Of a stretch of DNA of 64,000 nucleotides, positions 57,369 through 64,000 are shown piece after piece (within the stretch, counting starts at the first letter, position 1; each line of letters begins with the position of its first letter). The translations under genes were made by a program, and so were the position numbers. This DNA comes from Crambe crambe. Lineage: Eukaryota; Porifera; Demospongiae; Poecilosclerida; Crambeidae. The notes beneath the pieces are model-generated. The model did no database searches. It was not told the DNA's origin and worked only from the letters and a program-made list of their open reading frames with translations. The stretch covers positions 5,822,599 to 5,886,598 of the forward strand of contig OZ004595.1 in NCBI GenBank assembly GCA_963924555.1. Direction: 5' to 3'.

Positions 57369-60300
57369 TTGCTACTCCCTGGGATTATGGAAGAATTCAG
57401 TTAGCAAGCAATCCCTAAGATGCGACTTTAACTCATATGGAGGGGGGGGGGGGGGGGGGGGAAGCTGAGAGTGACTCCAACCACCCTACAATGAATGGCT
57501 GACCACTGGCTTTACAGGGTATTATCAGTTGCTGAAATAAGAGCCAATTTGGCACATGTTAACAGAATGGAAGCAGGTATTTTCTTACACAGATTAATTG
57601 CATTGGAATGTGGAGTGGTCACATAATATTAAGGGAGTGGTCACATGAAATTAGGGAGTGGTCACAAGGGGGTGGTCACATGGGAATGGTCACATGGTGG
57701 TCACATAACTGTCTGAACTTCAAAGCATTTTAGAAGTTTGTTTGTTTATTAGCATTGTGTACTACATACCTCTCCTCCACAAGATCTGGTGTGCTTCCGG
57801 CAAGCATGTGTCGTGCAGAGGAGGGGGAGGAGGAATCAGGATGTAACTTACGAAATACCTACGCACAAAAGAGAGAAGAGATAGGATGCTGTGAACCTCT
57901 TACCATTTGGGAACAGGAAGAGCTAAGACTCTTGACAATTACCTCGGGTGAGCCATAGAAATAAGACTATTGGGAGCAGGAAGGGAGGACACTCACCTTG
58001 GGTGAGCCATAGAAATATATGAACCTCTTACTGTTTGGGGGTACAGGAAGGGCAAGACTTTGACACTCACCTTGGGTGACCCATAGAATGATTTCCTTTT
58101 GGAATTGGATGAAGATGAATGTGGTGCTACTGGAGAGCTCAAGTAGGGTGTGTCTTTCTTGCCAAATATGTCTGTGAATGTTCTTCTCCTTTTCTTGGAG
58201 CGACCAAAGAAGTGAGCATCAGGACTCATGGATTTCATTGGATCCAGTGATGCTGTCTGTAGAGGGACAATATGATGTACAATTTGAAGTGACTATTTTC
58301 TAAATTCAAGATATGCTAATAGTTGTAATCATTTGAATGCAGTGTACAGAGGATTGCAGGTTGGTTGAGGGAGAAGATTTTGCTTATTGACATAATATAC
58401 CACTAGCTGTTCAGAATAATAGCTGGTGGCAACAAACAAAGTCTTCTCCCTCAACCAACCTGCAATCCTCTGTACATATGATAGATAACTTAAGAGAGAT
58501 GAGTTGACATAAGGTAACCAAAATCCTCCCTCCCCCCTTCTTCTGGTCATCCTCCTCAAGGTTTGTGAGGATGATATTGACTTACTAGCTCTCTAGTGAG
58601 AGAAGTGCCATCCACATCATCAATTGACTGGCCTACTTCTTCAATCAAGTGCAGGTATAACTGATTTCTGGTACGAGTCTGAAAAAAAAAAAAGTACCTG
58701 AATTTGCAGGAAATACAGAGCCTGTGCACAGTGTGCAGTAACTGCATGGAGTATCCCTTGATATACTGAAAAACTGCTTCTAATATACTGGAGTATCCCT
58801 CAAATATACTACAGAAACTGAATGGATTACAAAGAGTATGCCTCAGGATTACCCCCTAATAATATACTGAAACTGCATGGATATACTGGAATATCCTATC
58901 AATACACAGAGAAAACATACAGCCAGTTTCTTGAAGCTTGGTGCCTGGTGGCAGTTGAACTCTGCATTGAGGGCCTTGGTCAAAAGCCAATCTCTGAACT
59001 CGGTACCTTTCTGGAAGATCGCTGGATCTGGTAAGGGTGGATCAAACTGTGGAACATCACGTTTAGCAGTGACAGCCACTTTGTAGACGGTATGGTCTGT
59101 GTTTGGGTGTTCCACCTGGACCACAATGTAGGAGTGGACAAAGTGCGAACGGATCATGTTTGGGCAGAAAGGGGTATTTGCTTCCTGGAAAAAAACAATA
59201 CAAAACAGTAAGGAACTAGCTATGGGGGGAGAAGCTGAATTATGCTTGTTTGTTTATTTGTGCACTATTTTGATGAAGAATCTTTGATGGTGTTAGTTAA
59301 TGATGTAAATCTTTCATGCCAGTAGTAACATTGAAGCAAAAAAGATAACTCTGTCAGCTAGTTTTAATACAGTTTTAAAAAAGCAATAGAAAGCTATTTC
59401 CCTCATACACCACAAACAAAGCAATTAGTGTTTTCACCATAACTACCATCTCAAAGCTCTCATATTATAGAGATCATAAGCTTACCTGGAAGATAATGAC
59501 CACGATATCATTGCCAATATGTCTCTTCTTTTGAACCTGCATGGGTGTACACCAAATTCAAGACCCCTCTATATGAGTTTCCTAATTACAGGGGTCACCT
59601 CATAATGGAAATAACCCTATTATATAGCCTTATGTGGGCCACCTGTCTACACAATCTCCCTAATAAGATCACTCTAGAAGGTGTCTAGAACAAGTGGGCA
59701 TGGCATCATTAATGGGAAAAGCATAAAAAGAGGGACTTCAAATATCCTTGTATGTAACCATGATTTCAACACGACACGTGACATCTGAAGTTCATTCTGT
59801 GTTAAAGACCATTTGTATCTACTCTTACGTATTGTGTGTCTCCAGGGTCGTGAGGCAACAGTGTTGATACGTGGAACATAATCTTCCTGTCTCGAAACTC
59901 TGTGTAGACAGACTGTTCCCCGGTCTGGTTATTGGAAACATCTAATCCGCCTCGATACCTGGATAAAGAACCATGAAAGTAGCAGATAAAGGCCTTGTGT
60001 TCCTGTCCACTAATTATTCAGTTCCTGTAAGGTACTACACTAACCCAAGAGCCAGCCAGCGTAGCTCGATCACTTCAGGGGATTATTAGCATGCACGCTC
60101 TCAGAAAAATACAATTCAGAGCTATGGTAACGACATTTTGCGTTGCCGTCATAAATGAGTTGGCAAACTGGTTTCTAACAAGCTATGGGCTATTGTCACA
60201 CTGTGATAGCAATTAGAAGCCAGCTGGATCCCATGGGGAGTCCTTTTTGTACAGCCATCTACAGAAATGCCTCTGACAGTATAGTCATGGGAGTGAAATG

Positions 60301-63300
60301 CCTCTGGCTATAAAGTGATGCTCACATACTCAACTAGACCTCACGGGGACACTTGGTAAGTTAAACTGGCCTACAGCTATGATGATCATAATAAATGGCT
60401 CTCTAAGTATGAGCATTGTGAGTGGTTATAATTATTGTATACATGCTCAGTGTTTATAAGCTAGCAAGGTTCTAGGGGTTTCCATGTTTAATGTATACAA
60501 TGCTTTTGCTCTATGTTTAGCTGCTATGGCAACTCCCCTCACTGGCTATGTTTGTGCAACAGGTGCCAGGTGTTTTCAGGGGAGATTTCTAGAAAAAAAA
60601 GAGTGTGAATGAAAACATTTCTTTGAAATGATTACATCATCGCATGGCGGATTAGCTAACACTGAAAGCACTGAAATAATCAGTATGGAAATGGAAGTTG
60701 TCAGTATGGAATAACTTTTTAGGCATGCCAGAGATGGTTCACCAGACAAGCTTTATGTAGAGAAAGGCACTAGCCTGAGGGGGAGAGAGAATATTATTAC
60801 TACAGCTCTCCCCCTCCATATTAAGCAACTGAGGAAGAAAAACGGTCTTTACTCGTGATTAGTCAAGTTCACCCTGCTAAATATACTTCACACTTCCTCC
60901 ACAATACACAGACTTCCTTGAGAATGACGCACAAATCTCATCACATAGGTAGCTATTGTATGTGTTGCTATTATGGCATGTCTATGTCTACAGCTTCACG
61001 AAAAATTAACCGATAACAGATTTCTTAGCCAGCAGTTAAAGTAAACACAACAGATTTCACAACTCTCATCTGAAAGCTGATGTGGAGAAAACACGTCAAG
61101 ATCAAATTGAGTGCAGTGTTCGTGTTTACAAAGTCCTTCCTTGTGACAAGCCTAAGAGACTCGAATCACTGAGTACAAAGTATTCACTGTGTTCTTATAA
61201 TATGTTTTCAATGAAGCTTTACTGCAAATTGGGCAGATACTAAGTGTTGTCCTCCAATGCATCATTCCTCAATGAAGCTTTACTGTGATCAACTCATAAC
61301 TAAATAAACACAATAAGAAGTTCCATGCATAATATTGCATGGCTGCATGTACATGTTACATACATGATATTGCATGCATGTACATGTTATATGATATTGC
61401 ATTGACTGTTTCATATTTATTTTATTGTATAGCTAAAGAATTAGCTAATGTCCACATAGAATTCAAATTCACTCATGTATACTTACCCTTCAAAACCCTT
61501 CAGTTCTACTTTGTCTCCCAGCATTTCTAGAAACTCTTTCAGCGAGTCAGGGTGTTCCACATTTCCAAACAGTTCCTCCTCGCAAGTCTGCCCAAACTTC
61601 TGGAAGATCACACCGAACTTGTGAGTCTTGGCCAGTGGATGCTCATCAAACTTCTGAAGCAACTCTGAAATCTGTTTCAGCAAAATTATCATGATCGTGA
61701 TACTATGGTTATTGTATATAGCCACTTTACATTGGGATGAGGGATAGGAATAGCCTTGTCGACTCTCATTTCATCACCATGTGCTGCTGATATGATCTGT
61801 GGTAATTTAAAAAAGCCATCACATAAGCTGTCAGATACGAAAATATAAAAATATAGCTAGTAAGATAGTTTACATTTTGTTTTCATACTGAAGAGATCTT
61901 GATTTTGCAGTGTGTATCATACCTTAATGTAGTCTTCTGCTTCTGCCTTCCTTGTGCTCAGCTGTGGGACAGGAATGACTTTATAAATGGTCTCCTTCTG
62001 TGTTCTCAGAAGCACTCTGGCCATCGGTCCTTGATAGTCATCCTCTAGTTTGAGTGAGAGGATAATGGGGCCGTGCTTGTGGTCCCTTGCGATGAAGTTT
62101 TGGTGGTCCTGCCATTCCAAAAATTAAGAGAGGGTTAAATAAACAGAACTCGATGTATAAAACATGGCATTACATCTCTATTCCCAAGTTTATAATAAGT
62201 AGAATATCACTATTCCCAAGTTTCTAAATGTTGAATTTATCATTCCTCTCAAAAGCTGACCTGTAATTATTTCTTCTCAAAATTAATAATATTCTGTTTT
62301 CCCAATTTCCAAGGAGAGCAGCAGACACCATTAAAATCAAATTTTCCCCAGATCAAAAAGCTAGTTATAAACCTGCATGTAAGTAGCGTGGGAAGTACCC
62401 CCAATACTTACTAGTTTCTTAAAGTGCCTGCCATACACAAAGGAAGTTTTATCAGCCTGAATGGTATAGTGTTCGGTGCTGATCTCCGGCGCTCGCCACA
62501 CCCCATCTTCCCCTCGGGCGGACTCACATTCCCCATTCTGGATCCAAAATTCACTACTTGGGGGCTGGATTAACAGCGGGTAAGGTCCCTCGCTGGATAT
62601 CACCTAAACAAGAAAAAGTATTATGTACATCATATCATACAGCTTGTTATTGAAAACTGACAATAAATTGGTACAGTCATGTATGCTAGAACTGAGACTA
62701 AACTTTGTGAATAAAACTGATTCCTTCAAGATAATATGACATTTCCTTATTCATTCAGTTTTGGTTAAGTGAATTAACTGTTTAGCAAAATTCTGGTTTC
62801 AGTCCTGGAATGGTAAGCTCATTCCAGTGAATTACAAATTATCTATGCATGCACTGCCTAAGGCATTATTGCAATGCTGTGTAGAGCTGTATGGTAATGA
62901 TGTGTTTTTGCTGTATGCTGTTCCAGAGCACATGCTTGATGTTCAGTACACATTTCCCCCCTTTTGTTTTGCATTTGAAGCACTTGAATAGCAAGTACAT
63001 TCATTGGAACAAGCTATTCTGTCCTATGTGGAGGTGCTTTGTGTCTACCATTTTCTTTTAAAGCTCCATTTGTGATGACACTTGTTACTTTTGAGTACTT
63101 ATCAATTATTGGAGCTTTCATAATGATGGCGAATTTAGTTACTTCTCTGTACAAACTATGTTAGAGATATATATAGAGAGAGATTTCTTTCAGGTTTAGA
63201 AATGTCTATTTATAACAACAACAACAAAAACAACGAAAATCTTTATGTCAAAAGATTTTAGCTCTATGTTAACACACACATTAGTGGTAGTTTTTAGGTC

Positions 63301-64000
63301 AAGGATACACAGAGGTCTATTAATAAGGATCACAATGACCTACACTTAAACATTCCCAAGGTACGTACCTATGGACCATGCAGTCTCGAATCTATCACAG
63401 ACACCAATCATCAGAACTAAAGTCTATTTGCATTCACCTTGCCCCTTGATCCTTCACTACAACTGCTATAACTTTCTAGATTCTTAACCAAATTTCAAAT
63501 TTCAGACACCAACAGAGAGAGTGGATAATCAGCTCTCTGTTGATGCATTAAACTAGAAATTAGGTTAAGAATTAAGGGCGAGGTGAATGCAAATAGACTT
63601 TAGGTAATAGTTAAATAGGGCAATGTTTTTGACACTACATAGCGATAAGACATGAAATAATTATATGCAGCTATACTAGCTAGATTCTGCAATTATCTTA
63701 GAATGCCCTAGCTGGTAAGCACTAAGAGGTTTACAATATGAAAAAGGAGTAACATAGTAAAGGAGTGACATGTCACTTACCCTTTTAAGAGCCACTGTGG
63801 CTCTCCTGCCTGGGGACATGATGGACTCCAGTGGAGTCTGAGTGGGAGAGTCGGAATTATCCCTCTCTTCATCTTTAGCAGCTGCCCTGGAGCCGGCTGA
63901 TGATGGCCTTATTTCCGTGTGGTCCGGGCTCCGAGACTCCTCACTGGTAGCAGAGAGACTGCCAGTACTGGAGGACTTTTGAACTCTTCTGTGCAAGTTG
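55615..64000 (-). CDS. RAP1GAP: RAP1GAP-like GTPase-activating protein (5' end outside window)
   Basis: Exons on the minus strand: 64000-63781 (partial), 62603-62412, 62108-61923, 61796-61731, 61671-61487, 59958-59829, 59536-59486, 59184-58921, 58678-58586, 58256-58071, 57858-57770, 57203-56387, 56118-56055, 55931-55846 and 55764-55615, all in phase, giving about 925 residues in view. RapGAP hallmarks: [86 protein letters not shown] (with the catalytic Asn of the NDI helix), [20 protein letters not shown] and [20 protein letters not shown]. These proteins speed GTP hydrolysis by Rap1, controlling adhesion and polarity. The C-terminal 500 residues are Ser-rich and basic, likely phosphoregulated, ending in a coiled coil ([20 protein letters not shown]). 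No GoLoco motif is seen in this part. Confidence 0.93.
56180..56335. repeat. 20-bp tandem repeat (ATGAGTGTAAGATCTGACTC)
   Basis: About seven copies, nearly identical, lie in an intron of the RAP1GAP-like gene. The last copies are slightly changed (ATGAGTATAAGATCTGACC). Confidence 0.92.
57276..57370. repeat. (TTG/TTTTTG)n simple repeat
   Basis: T/G-rich simple sequence in a RAP1GAP intron. Read on the gene strand it is CAA/CAAAAA, and it precedes the acceptor of the exon at 57203. Confidence 0.9.
57442..57461. repeat. poly-G run (20 G)
   Basis: Second long G homopolymer of the window; on the RAP1GAP coding strand it is a C-run inside an intron. Length uncertain. Confidence 0.88.
57600..57710. 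repeat. GTGGTCACAT short repeats
   Basis: Six irregular copies of GTGGTCACAT or GTGGTCACAA in an intron of the RAP1GAP-like gene. Confidence 0.8.
57935..58095. repeat. triplicated exon end and splice donor
   Basis: The phrase CTTGGGTGAGCCATAGAAAT (TTTCTATGGCTCACCCAAG on the gene strand), which includes the last codons FYGSPK of the RAP1GAP exon ending at 58071 and its GTGAGT donor, recurs at about 57990-58018 and, with a CGAG variant, at about 57940-57968. Confidence 0.8.
58347..58472. mobile_element. Tc1/mariner-type MITE, 126 bp
   Basis: The ends CAGAGGATTGCAGGTTGG mirror each other and extend through TTGAGGGAGAAG (about 30 bases). TA lies outside both ends (58345-58346 and 58473-58474). 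It sits in a RAP1GAP intron. The ends resemble those at 42120 and 48741. Confidence 0.85.
59960..61486. other. long intron of the RAP1GAP-like gene
   Basis: About 1.5 kb without recognised exons, repeats of note or nested genes, apart from CATGTACATGTTA-type simple sequence at 61340-61400. Confidence 0.6.
62604..63419. other. intron of the RAP1GAP-like gene
   Basis: No exon recognised. The interval is AT-rich and precedes a hairpin MITE. Confidence 0.55.
63420..63600. mobile_element. hairpin MITE, AAGTCTATTTGCATTCACC family, intact ends
   Basis: AAGTCTATTTGCATTCACC and its reverse complement form the ends, with TA immediately outside both (63418-63419 and 63601-63602). Internal sequence is similar to the copy at 50371-50555, including AACAGAGAG and TTCTTAACCAAATTTC. 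No transposase. Confidence 0.82.

Overview
This is eukaryotic, almost certainly metazoan DNA. The genes have many short GT-AG introns (often 50-200 bases) and encode animal proteins (NECAP, WDR70, MLF, EFHD, NIPSNAP, RAP1GAP). Compact divergent gene pairs, AT-rich intergenic DNA, and many microsatellites and small TA-flanked hairpin transposons suggest a demosponge-like genome; that assignment is an inference, since no species-diagnostic marker was seen. All gene models below were built by hand from splice signals and reading phase, so exon edges should be good to a few bases in most cases.

Layout. Positions 1-16985 are gene-poor: minisatellites, microsatellites, an unusual nested hairpin (4263-4667) and no gene I can defend. 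Positions 16986-39147 are a dense block of six genes: a 157-residue four-pass membrane protein (-), NECAP (+), a TTC17-like TPR membrane protein (-), WDR70 (+), a 685-residue protein with an acidic region and a CDC123/D123-like C-terminus (-), and myeloid leukemia factor MLF (+). They form divergent pairs whose start codons are about 110 to 350 bases apart.

Positions 39412-52627 are a rearranged, duplication-rich region. It holds one intact intronless ERI3-type DEDDh exoribonuclease, a second open copy that has lost its third catalytic motif, and at least four broken copies, one of them inverted. It also holds a broken duplicate of NIPSNAP 3' exons, scattered and partly inverted inversin ankyrin fragments, long direct and inverted repeats, a spliced secreted plant/fungal-type (ascorbate-peroxidase-like) heme peroxidase (-), a retroelement relic and the intact NIPSNAP3-like gene (-). 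Positions 52940-64000 hold an EFHD/swiprosin EF-hand gene (+) and the 3' part of a RAP1GAP-like gene (-) that runs off the window.

The genes are ordinary animal housekeeping or signalling genes with no operon-like logic. NECAP serves clathrin coats, WDR70 is nuclear, RAP1GAP switches off Rap1 and EFHD binds calcium and actin. The most interesting material is the exonuclease cluster, the plant-type peroxidase, the D123-like fusion, and the many hairpin elements with TA target duplications.
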